From CAVVST01 sp963750995 (GTDB lineage: Bacteria > Acidobacteriota > Vicinamibacteria > Vicinamibacterales > UBA2999): 64,000 bases of DNA. Within the stretch, counting starts at the first letter, position 1; the number at the start of each line of letters is the position of its first letter. This document shows, piece after piece, positions 27,634 to 36,766 of this stretch. The DNA lies in NCBI GenBank assembly GCA_963750995.1, contig CAVVST010000002.1, positions 930,001 to 994,000 on the forward strand, in the 5' to 3' direction. The translations under genes and the position numbers were made by a program. Below the pieces are notes generated by a model. It ran no database searches. It was given only the letters and a program-made list of their open reading frames with translations, and was not told the DNA's origin.

Positions 27634-28055
27634 GACGCTCTCTCCTGCGCGAATCGCGTCGCGAACTTCGTCTTGATCGGCAGCTTCGCCGCGGCGAGCA
27701 GCATCGCCTTCCGGGCTTCCGGCTCGGTGACGCCTTCCATCTCGAACAGGATGCGCCCGGGCCGAATGACGCACACCCATTCCTCCGGTGCACCCTTGCC
27801 CTTGCCCATGCGCGTTTCCTGCGGCTTCTTGGTGATCGGCTTGTCGGGGAACACCCGCACCCAGATCTTGCCGCCGCGCTTGATGAAGCGCGTCATCGCC
27901 ACGCGCGCCGCCTCGATCTGGCGCGCCGTCATCCAGCACGGCTCCATCGCCTTCATGCCGTAGTCGCCGAACGAGACGTCCGATCCGCGCCACGCTTTTC
28001 CCGCCATGCGCCCGCGCTGCTGCTTGCGGTACTTGACCTTCTTTGGCATCAACAT
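27630..28055 (-). CDS. rplP: 50S ribosomal protein L16
   Basis: L16 helps organise the A-site region and is close to the peptidyl-transferase centre. The 141-residue product starts MLMPKKVKYRKQQRGRMAGK, a form found in many bacteria. It has AARVAMTRFIKRGGKIWVRV, FPDKPITKKPQETRMGKGKG and PEEWVCVIRPGRILFEMEGV. The gap to rpsC upstream is 116 nt, much longer than elsewhere in the S10 operon, and holds an ACGAAG-type repeat, so its expression may depend on read-through past that structure. Confidence 0.97.
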   Translation of the reverse strand: MLMPKKVKYRKQQRGRMAGKAWRGSDVSFGDYGMKAMEPCWMTARQIEAARVAMTRFIKRGGKIWVRVFPDKPITKKPQETRMGKGKGAPEEWVCVIRPGRILFEMEGVTEPEARKAMLLAAAKLPIKTKFATRFAQERAS

Positions 28056-28078
28056 GATTGCTATCCCTGCCCGTCGTT

Positions 28079-28163
28079 AACCACGAAGTTCACGAAGGTT
28101 ACGAAGATCACGAAAAACTATGTGGATTCTCGTGTCCTTCGTCGATTCCGTGCCGTCGTGGTT
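28079..28163. repeat. ACGAAG-type interspersed repeat with 8-bp terminal inverted repeats
   Basis: An 85-nt element lies between rpsC and rplP. The outer arms AACCACGA (28079-28086) and TCGTGGTT (28156-28163) are perfect inverted repeats. Inside the left half are four 9-nt units starting ACGAAG or ACGAAA (ACGAAGTTC, ACGAAGGTT, ACGAAGATC, ACGAAAAAC); the right half has TTCGT/TCGTG counterparts. Sequences of this style are scattered through Acidobacteriota, Verrucomicrobia and Planctomycetes genomes. It is AT-richer than its surroundings. Confidence 0.8.
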
Positions 28164-28171
28164 GATTTCTC

Positions 28172-28858
28172 CTAGGGCCGCGCCGGCCGTCTCGGCGCGC
28201 GGTCCCGATATTCCTCGTCGCGACCCACGCGCGGCACCAGGCGCTCGCCCTTATAGAGCCACACCTTGACGCCGATCTGCCCGTAGGTCGTGCTCGCTTC
28301 GGCGAAACCGTAGTCGATGTCGGCGCGCAGCGTCTGCAGCGGCAGCTGGCCGTGCAGGTACCACTCGGAGCGCGCGATTTCCGCGCCGTTCAGCCGGCCC
28401 GAGACGCGCACCTTGATGCCGCGCGCGCCGAAACGCAGCGCCGACTCGACCGCCTTGCGCATCGCGCGCCTGAACGCGACGCGCTTTTCGAGCTGCACCG
28501 CCACCGACTCGGAGATCAGCTGCGCTTCGAGCTCGGGCTTCTGGATCTCCTGGATGTTGATGAAGACCTCGCGGCTGGTGCGCTTCTGGATCTCCTGCTT
28601 CAGCTTGTCGACCTCCGTCCCCTTGCGGCCGATGATGATGCCCGGCCGCGACGTGTAGATGTCGATCTTCAGCTTGTTGGCGGCGCGCTCCGTTTCGATC
28701 CGCGACACGCCCGCGTGCGAGAACCGCTTCTTCAGGTCCTGCCGCAGCGCGAGATCCTCATGCAGGAGCTTCGCGTAGTCGCGATCCGAGTACCAGCGCG
28801 AACGCCAGGTCTTGTTGAACCCGAGCCGGAATCCGTAGGGATGAACCTTCTGGCCCAC
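28172..28858 (-). CDS. rpsC: 30S ribosomal protein S3
   Basis: S3 forms part of the mRNA entry tunnel and its helicase activity. The 228-residue product has MGQKVHPYGFRLGFNKTWRS, a KH domain (RPGIIIGRKGTEVDKLKQEI, EVFINIQEIQKPELEAQLIS) and the C-domain (RMRKAVESALRFGARGIKVR-like stretch, RLNGAEIARSEWYLHGQLPL, TYGQIGVKVWLYKGERLVPR). It lies 9 nt after rplV. An ACGAAG-type repeat begins 8 nt past its stop. Confidence 0.97.
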   Translation of the reverse strand: MGQKVHPYGFRLGFNKTWRSRWYSDRDYAKLLHEDLALRQDLKKRFSHAGVSRIETERAANKLKIDIYTSRPGIIIGRKGTEVDKLKQEIQKRTSREVFINIQEIQKPELEAQLISESVAVQLEKRVAFRRAMRKAVESALRFGARGIKVRVSGRLNGAEIARSEWYLHGQLPLQTLRADIDYGFAEASTTYGQIGVKVWLYKGERLVPRVGRDEEYRDRAPRRPARP

Positions 28859-28867
28859 GTGTGCTCC

Positions 28868-29353
28868 TTATGCCTTTCGCGAAGTGGCCTTGCGGGTCCG
28901 TCGTCTTCTTCGCCGCGCCGCGCCTCGGCGCCGCCGGTCTTTCGCCGCACGCGCCGGTTTCTGTCCCGGCGGCGCGTCGCCCTCTTCGTCGCCACGCGGG
29001 CAATCTTCAACGGCCGCTCGGCCACGCGGACCGTCAGGTGCGCGGTGCGCTTGGTGACGCGGAACGCCCGACCCATCGGGCGCGGGACGCACGCGCTTCA
29101 TCGACGGCCCCTGGTTCGCGTAGCAGGCGGCGACGAAGAGCCGCTCGATATCGCCGCTGAACCCGTCCTTCTGCTGCGCGTTGGCCACCGCCGAGCGCAG
29201 GACCTTGGCGATCTCGCGCGCGATCGTCTTGCGGGTGAACTGGAGCGTCGCGAGCGCCTGGTTGACGCCCTTGCCACGGATCAGCTCGCACACCAGGCCG
29301 GCCTTCTGGGCCGAGGTGCGAATGCCGCGCGCGGTTGCCTGAGCCTCGATCAT
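28868..29353 (-). CDS. rplV: 50S ribosomal protein L22, two compensating frameshifts
   Basis: L22 lines the exit tunnel and contacts all 23S rRNA domains. The first 86 residues are in frame (MIEAQATARGIRTSAQKAGL, VNQALATLQFTRKTIAREIA, GDIERLFVAACYANQGPSMK, RVRPAP). At about 29085 the frame must change to reach the conserved hook MGRAFRVTKRTAHLTVRVAE. Since the total span is a multiple of three and the natural-looking tail RTRKATSRKA returns to the first frame, a second opposite shift lies between about 28900 and 29010. The C-terminal extension is basic and of uncertain reading. It overlaps the rpsS stop by 4 nt. Confidence 0.88.
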   Translation of the reverse strand: MIEAQATARGIRTSAQKAGLVCELIRGKGVNQALATLQFTRKTIAREIAKVLRSAVANAQQKDGFSGDIERLFVAACYANQGPSMKRVRPAPDGSGVPRHQAHRAPDGPRGRAAVEDCPRGDEEGDAPPGQKPARAAKDRRRRGAARRRRRRTRKATSRKA

Positions 29354-29685
29354 GATGCCTTCGCGCCTCCGCCGCCGCCCGGCGCGCCCGCGGGAGCCGC
29401 CGCGGCCGTCGCCGCCGCCTTCTCGCTCTTGGTCGTGTGGCCCTTGAACGTCCGCGTCGGCGCGAACTCACCGAGCTTGTGCCCGACCATGTTCTCGGTC
29501 ACGTACACGGGAATGAACTTCTTCCCGTTGTGGACCGCCATGGTGTGGCCGACCATTTCCGGAATCACGGTCGAACGCCGCGACCAGGTCTTGATGACCT
29601 TCTTCTCGTTGGCCCGGTTCAGCGACTCGAGCTTCTCGAGCAGCGAGGTGTCGACGAACGGGCCTTTCTTCAGTGAACGGCTCAT
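29350..29685 (-). CDS. rpsS: 30S ribosomal protein S19 with Ala/Gly-rich tail
   Basis: S19 binds S13 in the 30S head. The 111-residue product starts at ATG 29685 (MSRSLKKGPFVDTSLLEKLE). It has IKTWSRRSTVIPEMVGHTMA, VHNGKKFIPVYVTENMVGHK and LGEFAPTRTFKGHTTKSEKA, followed by an Ala/Gly-rich tail that exceeds the 92-residue E. coli protein. The longer frame to 29769 runs into rplB and is rejected. It is 2 nt from the rplB stop and its stop overlaps the rplV start. Confidence 0.96.
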   Translation of the reverse strand: MSRSLKKGPFVDTSLLEKLESLNRANEKKVIKTWSRRSTVIPEMVGHTMAVHNGKKFIPVYVTENMVGHKLGEFAPTRTFKGHTTKSEKAAATAAAAPAGAPGGGGGAKAS

Positions 29686-29687
29686 GG

Positions 29688-30512
29688 CTACTTCTGTCTC
29701 CGCTGGACGATGAACCGGTCGGTGTCCTTCCGGTGCCGGGTCTTGTATCCCTTGGTCGGCTGGCCCCACGGCGTCACCGGGTGGCGGCCGCCCGAGGTCT
29801 TGCCTTCACCGCCGCCGAGCGGGTGATCCACCGGGTTCATGGCGACGCCGCGCACGTGCGGGCGCTTGCCGAGCCAGCGGCTGCGCCCGGCCTTGCCGAT
29901 CGAGACGTTCTCGTGATCGAGGTTGCCCACCTGGCCGATGGTCGCGACGCACTCGACGTTGATCTTGCGAATTTCGCCCGACGGCATCTTCACCGACGCG
30001 TACTCGCCGTCACGCGCGACCAGCTGCACCGACGACCCGGCGCTGCGGGCGATCTGCCCGCCCTTCCCGGGCCGCAGCTCCACGTTGTGGATCTGGGTGC
30101 CGAGCGGGATGTTCTTGAGCGGCAGGCAGTTGCCCGGCAGGATGTCGACCGAATCGCCCGAAAGGATCGTGTCGCCCACCTTCACGCCCATCGGCTGCAG
30201 GATGTAGCGCTTCTCGCCGTCGGCGTAGGTGACGAGCGCGATCCGCGCCGAGCGGTTCGGGTCGTACTCGACCGTCGACACCTTGCCGGGGATGTCCTTC
30301 TTGTCCCGCTTGAAGTCGATGATGCGGTACAGCCGCCGATGGCCGCCGCCGCGCCACCACGACGTGAGGTGACCCTGGTTGTTACGGCCGCCGGACCGGT
30401 GCAGGTTCTCCGTCAACGGCGCGTACGGTTCGTTCACCGTGATCTCGTCGAACGTCAGCGAGGTCTTGCCCCGCACGCCTGGCGATGTCGGGTTGTATTT
30501 GCGTATGGCCAT
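29688..30512 (-). CDS. rplB: 50S ribosomal protein L2
   Basis: L2 is needed for subunit joining and peptidyl-transferase activity. The 274-residue product reads MAIRKYNPTSPGVRGKTSLT, RSGGRNNQGHLTSWWRGGGH, PGNCLPLKNIPLGTQIHNVE and the catalytic-centre segment GVAMNPVDHPLGGGEGKTSG, with the conserved His. It ends KGYKTRHRKDTDRFIVQRRQ. It lies 6 nt after rplW and 2 nt before rpsS, standard S10-operon order. Confidence 0.98.
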   Translation of the reverse strand: MAIRKYNPTSPGVRGKTSLTFDEITVNEPYAPLTENLHRSGGRNNQGHLTSWWRGGGHRRLYRIIDFKRDKKDIPGKVSTVEYDPNRSARIALVTYADGEKRYILQPMGVKVGDTILSGDSVDILPGNCLPLKNIPLGTQIHNVELRPGKGGQIARSAGSSVQLVARDGEYASVKMPSGEIRKINVECVATIGQVGNLDHENVSIGKAGRSRWLGKRPHVRGVAMNPVDHPLGGGEGKTSGGRHPVTPWGQPTKGYKTRHRKDTDRFIVQRRQK

Positions 30513-30518
30513 AGTCGT

Positions 30519-30815
30519 CTACGCTCCCTGCAGGAATTCCGGAAGCTTTTCGCCTTCCCGCAGCTTCACGTACGCCTTTTTCCAGTCCGCGCGCCGGCCT
30601 ATGTACTTGCCCTGGCGCTTCATCTTGCCGTGCGCGAGGGAGGTGCGGACGCTCTCCACCCGGGTCCCGAGCAGCTGCTCGACCGCCCGCTTGATGTCGA
30701 TTTTGTTGGCGTCCTTCGACACCTGGAAGACCAGCGTCCGGTCATCCTCGCGGATGACGGTCGTCTTCTCGGTGATGATCGGGCGCCGGATGACGTCGGT
30801 GACTTTCAGGCTCAT
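30519..30815 (-). CDS. rplW: 50S ribosomal protein L23
   Basis: L23 sits at the exit tunnel and is the docking point for trigger factor and SRP. The 98-residue product begins at ATG 30815 (MSLKVTDVIRRPIITEKTTV) and has VFQVSKDANKIDIKRAVEQL, RVESVRTSLAHGKMKRQGKY and the end KLREGEKLPEFLQGA. The longer frame upstream belongs to rplD antiframe. The start overlaps the rplD stop by 4 nt. Confidence 0.97.
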   Translation of the reverse strand: MSLKVTDVIRRPIITEKTTVIREDDRTLVFQVSKDANKIDIKRAVEQLLGTRVESVRTSLAHGKMKRQGKYIGRRADWKKAYVKLREGEKLPEFLQGA

Positions 30816-31432
30816 CCCAGGGCCTCCTGCAGCTTCTCGAGCGCCGCCTGCGTCAGCACGACGCGGCGCGTGTTCATCACGTCGCGCGCGCTCACGCGGT
30901 TGCTCGGCAGCACCCGGACGCCTTCGATGTTCCGCACCGACAGCGCCAGCTTGTCCTCGGGCTTCACGTCCACGAGCAGCGCCTTGCCGTCGATGCCGAG
31001 CCGCCGCAGCATCTCCGCGGCCGCCTTCGTCTTGATCTCCGTCACGCTCAGCGCATTGACGACGACCACGTGGCCGTCCTGTAGCTTCTGCGCGAGCGCG
31101 GCGCGCAGCGCGCCCTTCTCCACTTTCTTGGGGATGCGGAAGTCGTAGCTGCGCGGCTGGGGCCCGAACGTCGTGCCCCCTTTGCGCCACAGCGGGTTCC
31201 GGATCTCGCCGACGCGGGCGCGGCCGGTGCCCTTCTGCCGCCACGGCTTCTTGCCAGAGCCGCTCACCATCGCGCGCGTCTTCGTCGCGTGCGTGCCGCG
31301 GCGATCCGCAGCGTTGGCGCGCACGACCGACTCGTGAATCAGGTCCGTCTTGATGCGGCCGCCGAACACCTCGTCGCGCAGGTCGAGCGAGCCGACTTTC
31401 TCGTTCTGCGAATTGACGACGTCAATAGTCAT
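30812..31432 (-). CDS. rplD: 50S ribosomal protein L4
   Basis: L4 lines the exit tunnel and in E. coli represses the S10 operon. The 206-residue product starts at ATG 31432 (MTIDVVNSQNEKVGSLDLRD), 2 nt after the rplC stop. The extended tunnel loop is clear (GSGKKPWRQKGTGRARVGEI), as are the globular segments (PRSYDFRIPKKVEKGALRAA, RNIEGVRVLPSNRVSARDVM). The upstream in-frame extension to 32026 is an antiframe reading of rplC. It overlaps rplW by 4 nt. Confidence 0.97.
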   Translation of the reverse strand: MTIDVVNSQNEKVGSLDLRDEVFGGRIKTDLIHESVVRANAADRRGTHATKTRAMVSGSGKKPWRQKGTGRARVGEIRNPLWRKGGTTFGPQPRSYDFRIPKKVEKGALRAALAQKLQDGHVVVVNALSVTEIKTKAAAEMLRRLGIDGKALLVDVKPEDKLALSVRNIEGVRVLPSNRVSARDVMNTRRVVLTQAALEKLQEALG

Positions 31433-31434
31433 GG

Positions 31435-32121
31435 CTACTTCTTGCCGCCCTTCTTCTTCACGGGCTCTACCTGGGCGACGCGGATCGGTTTGGCGGCAAT
31501 CGCCTTGCGGATCACCACGATGGCGTTCGGGCCGCCGGGCACCGCGCCCTCTACCAGCAGCAGGTTGTTCTCGGCGTCGACCCGAATCACCTTCAGGTTG
31601 CGCACCGTGATCCGCGCGTCGCCCATGTGGCCGCCCATGCGCATCCCCTTGACGACGCGCGAGGGGTACGAGGACGCGCCGATCGAGCCGGGCGCCCTGT
31701 GAAACATCGAGCCGTGCGACATACGCCCGCCCTTGAAGTGGTGGCGCTTCACGACGCCCTGGAAGCCGCGGCCGCGGCTCGTGCCGATGACGTCCACGCG
31801 TTCGCCGTCCGCGAAGATCGAGACGTTCACCTGGTCGCCGGTCTTCGGCGCTTCGCCGCCCGCCTTCACCTTGACCTCGCGGCGCACCCGCGTCGCCGGC
31901 ACGCCGGCCTTCTTGAAGTGGCCCTGCGACGGCTTGTTTTCCTTGGTCGGCTTCGCCTCGACCAGCCCGAGCTGCACGGCCTCGTAGCCGTCGGTCTGGA
32001 CCGTCTTGGCCTGCACCACCACGCACGGGCCGGCCTTGAGCACCGTCGCCGGCTGGACGGTCCCGTCCGCCGTGAACAGCTGCGTCATGCCGACTTTCTT
32101 GCCGATTAATCCTGTGACCAT
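31435..32121 (-). CDS. rplC: 50S ribosomal protein L3
   Basis: L3 is an early assembly protein near the peptidyl-transferase centre. The 228-residue product reads MVTGLIGKKVGMTQLFTADG, TVQPATVLKAGPCVVVQAKT, RGFQGVVKRHHFKGGRMSHG and then SMFHRAPGSIGASSYPSRVV. It is second in the S10 block after rpsJ. A 74-nt gap that carries two back-to-back REP-like palindromes separates it from rpsJ, whereas rplD follows after 2 nt. Confidence 0.97.
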   Translation of the reverse strand: MVTGLIGKKVGMTQLFTADGTVQPATVLKAGPCVVVQAKTVQTDGYEAVQLGLVEAKPTKENKPSQGHFKKAGVPATRVRREVKVKAGGEAPKTGDQVNVSIFADGERVDVIGTSRGRGFQGVVKRHHFKGGRMSHGSMFHRAPGSIGASSYPSRVVKGMRMGGHMGDARITVRNLKVIRVDAENNLLLVEGAVPGGPNAIVVIRKAIAAKPIRVAQVEPVKKKGGKK

Positions 32122-32132
32122 CGTCTATTCCT

Positions 32133-32198
32133 GCCGGGTCCGTTTCGCGGAACCCGGCCTACTACGTAGGGGGAGGTTCCGCGAAGCGGACCCGCCTA
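32133..32198. repeat. Pair of inverted GTAG-headed REP-like palindromes (BIME-like) between rpsJ and rplC
   Basis: Two copies face each other. 32133-32162 is on the minus strand (GTAGGCCGGGTTCCGCGAAA, then CGGACCCGGC). 32166-32198 is on the plus strand (GTAGGGGGAGGTTCCGCGAA, then GCGGACCCGCC). The heads are 3 nt apart, an arrangement like bacterial interspersed mosaic elements. The rpsJ stop TAG (32196-32198) lies at the outer edge of the second copy. Confidence 0.87.
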
Positions 32199-32525
32199 TT
32201 TTCCGTGCTCTTTGCCGAACGCCTTGATCTCGACATCGACGCCCGCCGGCAGGTCCAGCTTCATCAGCGCGTCCACCGTCTGCGGCGTCGGCTCGAAGAT
32301 GTCGATCAGCCGCTTGTGGGTGCGGATCTCGAACTGCTCACGCGACTTCTTGTCGACGTGGGGCGAGCGCAGCACCGTCCACTTGTTCTTCGACGTCGGC
32401 AGCGGAATCGGGCCCGCGAGCCTGGCGCCGGTGCGCTTCGCCGTCTCGACGATCTCGCCGGTGGACTGGTCGAGAATGCGCGAGTCGTATGCCTTGAGGC
32501 GGATGCGGATCTTGTCAGAGAACAT
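32196..32525 (-). CDS. rpsJ: 30S ribosomal protein S10
   Basis: S10 is part of the 30S head and, as NusE, of transcription antitermination complexes. The 109-residue product has KIRIRLKAYDSRILDQSTGE, TGARLAGPIPLPTSKNKWTV and LRSPHVDKKSREQFEIRTHK, all conserved. Its C-terminus (VDVEIKAFGKEHGK) is a little longer than usual and ends at the TAG inside a REP-like element. It follows tuf by 11 nt, so the S10 block continues directly from the str operon. Confidence 0.97.
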   Translation of the reverse strand: MFSDKIRIRLKAYDSRILDQSTGEIVETAKRTGARLAGPIPLPTSKNKWTVLRSPHVDKKSREQFEIRTHKRLIDIFEPTPQTVDALMKLDLPAGVDVEIKAFGKEHGK

Positions 32526-32536
32526 GTGGACCCTTC

Positions 32537-33736
<1,200 letters not shown>

Positions 33737-33754
33737 CGAAGTCTCCGTCCATGT

Positions 33755-33784
33755 GCCGGGTCCGCTGCGCGGAATCCGGCCTAC
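33755..33784 (-). repeat. GTAG-headed REP-like palindrome between fusA and tuf
   Basis: Minus-strand GTAGGCCGGATTCCGCGCAG then CGGACCCGGC. It fills the 44-nt fusA-tuf gap almost completely. The TAG of its head (33781-33783) is the fusA stop codon. Confidence 0.87.
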
Positions 33785-35889
33785 TTGGTCCCCTGGATGC
33801 GGGCGACCACTTCTTCACTGACGTTCTGCGGCGCCTGCTCGTAACGGTCGAAATGCATCGAGTAGGTGGCGCGACCCTGCGTGCGCGAACGGAGGTCCGT
33901 CGCGTACCCGAACATCTCCGACAGCGGCACCCGCGCGTTGATGATCTGCGTGCCGCCGCGGTCTTCCTGCGACTGGATGCGTCCACGCCGGCTGGCCAGG
34001 TCGCCCATCACGTCGCCCATGTAGTCCTTCGGGACGACCACTTCGACGCGCATCACGGGCTCGAGCAGCACCGGCTTCGCCTTCTTCGCAGCGTCCTGGA
34101 ACGCCAGCGAGCCGGCGATCTTGAACGCCATTTCCGAGGAGTCGACGTCGTGATACGAACCGTCGTAGAGCACGATCCGTACGTCGTCGATCGGATAGCC
34201 GGCGAGCACGCCGCGGGTGAGCGCTTCCTTGATGCCTTCGTCGATCGGCTTGATGAATTCCTTCGGAATCGAGCCCTGCGTGACTTCGTTCTCGAAGATG
34301 TAGCCGGTCCCCGGCTCGCCCGGGAACAGATGGATCTTCGCGTGGCCGTACTGGCCGCGGCCGCCCGTCTGCTTGGCGTACTTCATCTCGCCGTCGGCCG
34401 GACGCGTCAGCGTTTCCTTGTAGGCGACCTGCGGCTTGCCGACGCTCGCCTCGACATTGAACTCACGCTTCAACCGGTCGACGATGATTTCGAGGTGCAG
34501 CTCGCCCATGCCCGAGATGACGACCTGGCCAGTCTGCTCGTCGGTCTTCACGCGGAAGGTCGGATCCTCGGCCATCAGCTTCTGCAGCCCGATGCCGAGC
34601 TTTTCCTGGTCGCCCTTGGTCTTCGGCTCGATGGCGAGGGCGATGACCGGTTCCGGGAAATCCATCGACTCGAGGACAACCGGCTTCTTCTCGTCGCAGA
34701 GCGTGTCGCCCGTGCTGACCTGTTTGAGCCCCACCGCTGCCGCGATATCGCCGGCGTAGACCTCCTTGATTTCCTCACGCTTGTTGGCGTGCATCTTCAG
34801 GAGGCGGCCGACGCGCTCGGTGCGCTTCTTCGTCGAGTTATAGACAGACGACCCGGCGGTGAGCACGCCCGAGTACACCCGGATGAACGTCAGCTGCCCG
34901 ACGAACGGGTCGGTCATCAGCTTGAACGCCAGCGCGGAAAACGGCGCGTTGTCGGCGGCGGGGCGCTCGATCAGCGTTTCTTCCTTGGCCTCGGGGTCGA
35001 GGCCGGTAATCGGCGGCACGTCGAGCGGCGACGGCAGGTAATCGACCACCGCGTCGAGCAGCGGCTGCACGCCCTTGTTCTTGAACGCCGACCCGCAGAA
35101 CACCACCGTGAACGGCGCCGGCTCGTTGCGCACCGACTGGACGACCCGCTGCCGCAGGACCCTCTTGATCTCTTCTTCGGTGATGTCCTGCCCGTGCAGG
35201 TATTTCTCGAGCAGCGCGTCGTCGTGTTCGCTGACCTTTTCGATCAGCTTCTCGCGGTAGACCTTGGCGTCGGCGAGCATGTCGGCCGGGATCTCATCGA
35301 CGATGTAGTCGGCGCCCATCGTCTCGTCCTTGTAGATGATCGCCTTCATCTTCACCAGGTCGACCACGCCCTTGAACTTGTCCTCGCTGCCGATCGGGAG
35401 CTGGATGGCGACCGGGTTGGCCCCCAGCTTCGTCTCGATCTGCTCCAGCGTCCGCTTGAAGTCGGCGCCGATGCGGTCCATCTTGTTGACGAAGCAGATG
35501 CGCGGCACGCGGTACTTGTCGGCCTGCCGCCACACCGTTTCCGACTGCGGTTCGACGCCCGACACCGCGTCGAAAACAGCGCAGGCGCCGTCGAGCACGC
35601 GCAGCGAGCGCTCCACTTCGGCGGTGAAGTCGACGTGGCCCGGAGTGTCGATGATGTTGATCCGGATGTCGCGCCAGAAGCAGGTGGTCGCGGCCGACGT
35701 GATGGTGATGCCGCGCTCCTGTTCCTGCTCCATCCAGTCCATGACGGCGGTGCCCTCGTGGACTTCACCGATCTTGTAGGTGATGCCCGTGTAGAAGAGG
35801 ATCCTCTCCGTCGTGGTGGTCTTGCCGGCATCGATGTGGGCCATGATGCCGATGTTCCGCGTCTGGTCTAACGGTGTCTGCCGAGGCAT
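33781..35889 (-). CDS. fusA: Elongation factor G
   Basis: EF-G drives GTP-dependent translocation and ribosome recycling. The 702-residue protein carries all canonical motifs: G1 GHIDAGKTTTTERILFYTG, switch I QERGITITSAATTCFW, G3 DTPGHVDFTAEVERSL, G4 NKMDRIGADF, and the domain IV-V segments (KQTGGRGQYGHAKIHLFPGE, TQGRATYSMHFDRYEQAPQN). It is the housekeeping form; the divergent paralogue is at 8967-11063. It lies 12 nt after rpsG and ends at the TAG of a REP-like element before tuf. Confidence 0.98.
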   Translation of the reverse strand: MPRQTPLDQTRNIGIMAHIDAGKTTTTERILFYTGITYKIGEVHEGTAVMDWMEQEQERGITITSAATTCFWRDIRINIIDTPGHVDFTAEVERSLRVLDGACAVFDAVSGVEPQSETVWRQADKYRVPRICFVNKMDRIGADFKRTLEQIETKLGANPVAIQLPIGSEDKFKGVVDLVKMKAIIYKDETMGADYIVDEIPADMLADAKVYREKLIEKVSEHDDALLEKYLHGQDITEEEIKRVLRQRVVQSVRNEPAPFTVVFCGSAFKNKGVQPLLDAVVDYLPSPLDVPPITGLDPEAKEETLIERPAADNAPFSALAFKLMTDPFVGQLTFIRVYSGVLTAGSSVYNSTKKRTERVGRLLKMHANKREEIKEVYAGDIAAAVGLKQVSTGDTLCDEKKPVVLESMDFPEPVIALAIEPKTKGDQEKLGIGLQKLMAEDPTFRVKTDEQTGQVVISGMGELHLEIIVDRLKREFNVEASVGKPQVAYKETLTRPADGEMKYAKQTGGRGQYGHAKIHLFPGEPGTGYIFENEVTQGSIPKEFIKPIDEGIKEALTRGVLAGYPIDDVRIVLYDGSYHDVDSSEMAFKIAGSLAFQDAAKKAKPVLLEPVMRVEVVVPKDYMGDVMGDLASRRGRIQSQEDRGGTQIINARVPLSEMFGYATDLRSRTQGRATYSMHFDRYEQAPQNVSEEVVARIQGTK

Positions 35890-35901
35890 TGCTGAAAATT
35901 C

Positions 35902-36375
35902 CTACCAGCGATAGTGAGCAAACGCTTTGTTCGCTTCCGCCATGCGATGCGTGTCTTCGCGCTTCTTGACGGCGCCGCCGCGGAGGTTGGCCGCGTCGAG
36001 CAGCTCGTTGGCCAGCTTCTCCTGCATGGTCTTGCCGTCGCCGCGCGAGCGCGCGTAGCCGACCAGCCAGCGGATGCTGAGCGAGAGGCGCCGGTTCGGG
36101 TTCACTTCCACCGGCACCTGGTAGTTCGAGCCGCCGACGCGGCGCGACTTCACCTCGAGGCTCGGCTTCACGTTGTCGAGCGCCTTCTTGAACACCTTGA
36201 GCGGGTCGTCGCCCGTCTTTTCCTTGATGATGTCGAAGCTCTGATACAGGATCCGCTCGGCGGTGCTGCGCTTGCCGTCGCTCATCACGGTGTTGATGAA
36301 CTTGCTGACCAGCGTGCTGTTGTAGAGCGGGTCGGCCGCCAGTTCGCGCTTCGGAATTTCTCGTCTGCGTGGCAT
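35902..36375 (-). CDS. rpsG: 30S ribosomal protein S7
   Basis: S7 organises the 3' major domain of 16S rRNA and represses the str operon in E. coli. The 157-residue product reads MPRRREIPKRELAADPLYNS, TLVSKFINTVMSDGKRSTAE, RRVGGSNYQVPVEVNPNRRL and ends DTHRMAEANKAFAHYRW. It lies 16 nt after rpsL and 12 nt before fusA, the typical str order. Nothing unusual was seen. Confidence 0.98.
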   Translation of the reverse strand: MPRRREIPKRELAADPLYNSTLVSKFINTVMSDGKRSTAERILYQSFDIIKEKTGDDPLKVFKKALDNVKPSLEVKSRRVGGSNYQVPVEVNPNRRLSLSIRWLVGYARSRGDGKTMQEKLANELLDAANLRGGAVKKREDTHRMAEANKAFAHYRW

Positions 36376-36391
36376 GTCCTTCTACTTTCGA

Positions 36392-36766
36392 CTACGATTT
36401 CGGGCGCTTCGCGCCGTACTTCGACCGTCCCTGCTTGCGTCCCTGCACGCCCACGGCGTCGAGCGTGCCGCGCACGACGTGGTAGCGGACGCCCGGCAGG
36501 TCCTTCACGCGGCCGCCGCGAATCAGCACCAGCGAGTGCTCCTGCAGGTTGTGGCCGACGCCCGGGATGTAGGTCGTCACCTCGATGCCGTTGGTGAGCC
36601 GCACGCGCGCGACCTTGCGCAGCGCGGAGTTCGGCTTCTTCGGCGTCTGCGTGAACACGCGCACGCAGACGCCCCGCTTCTGCGGGCTCACCTGCAGCGC
36701 GGGACTCTTGGTCTTCGTGACGATCTTCTTGCGTCCCTGGCGAACGAGCTGACTGATAGTCGGCAT
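36392..36766 (-). CDS. rpsL: 30S ribosomal protein S12
   Basis: S12 lies at the decoding centre and affects accuracy. The 124-residue product starts at ATG 36766 (MPTISQLVRQGRKKIVTKTK). It has TPKKPNSALRKVARVRLTNG, keeping the Lys whose changes give streptomycin resistance elsewhere, and LIRGGRVKDLPGVRYHVVRG with the Asp that is methylthiolated in many species. The longer frame to 36973 is rejected because it lacks family similarity. It is the first gene of the super-operon; rpoBC are not upstream, where the complex III-like cluster lies instead. Confidence 0.98.
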   Translation of the reverse strand: MPTISQLVRQGRKKIVTKTKSPALQVSPQKRGVCVRVFTQTPKKPNSALRKVARVRLTNGIEVTTYIPGVGHNLQEHSLVLIRGGRVKDLPGVRYHVVRGTLDAVGVQGRKQGRSKYGAKRPKS

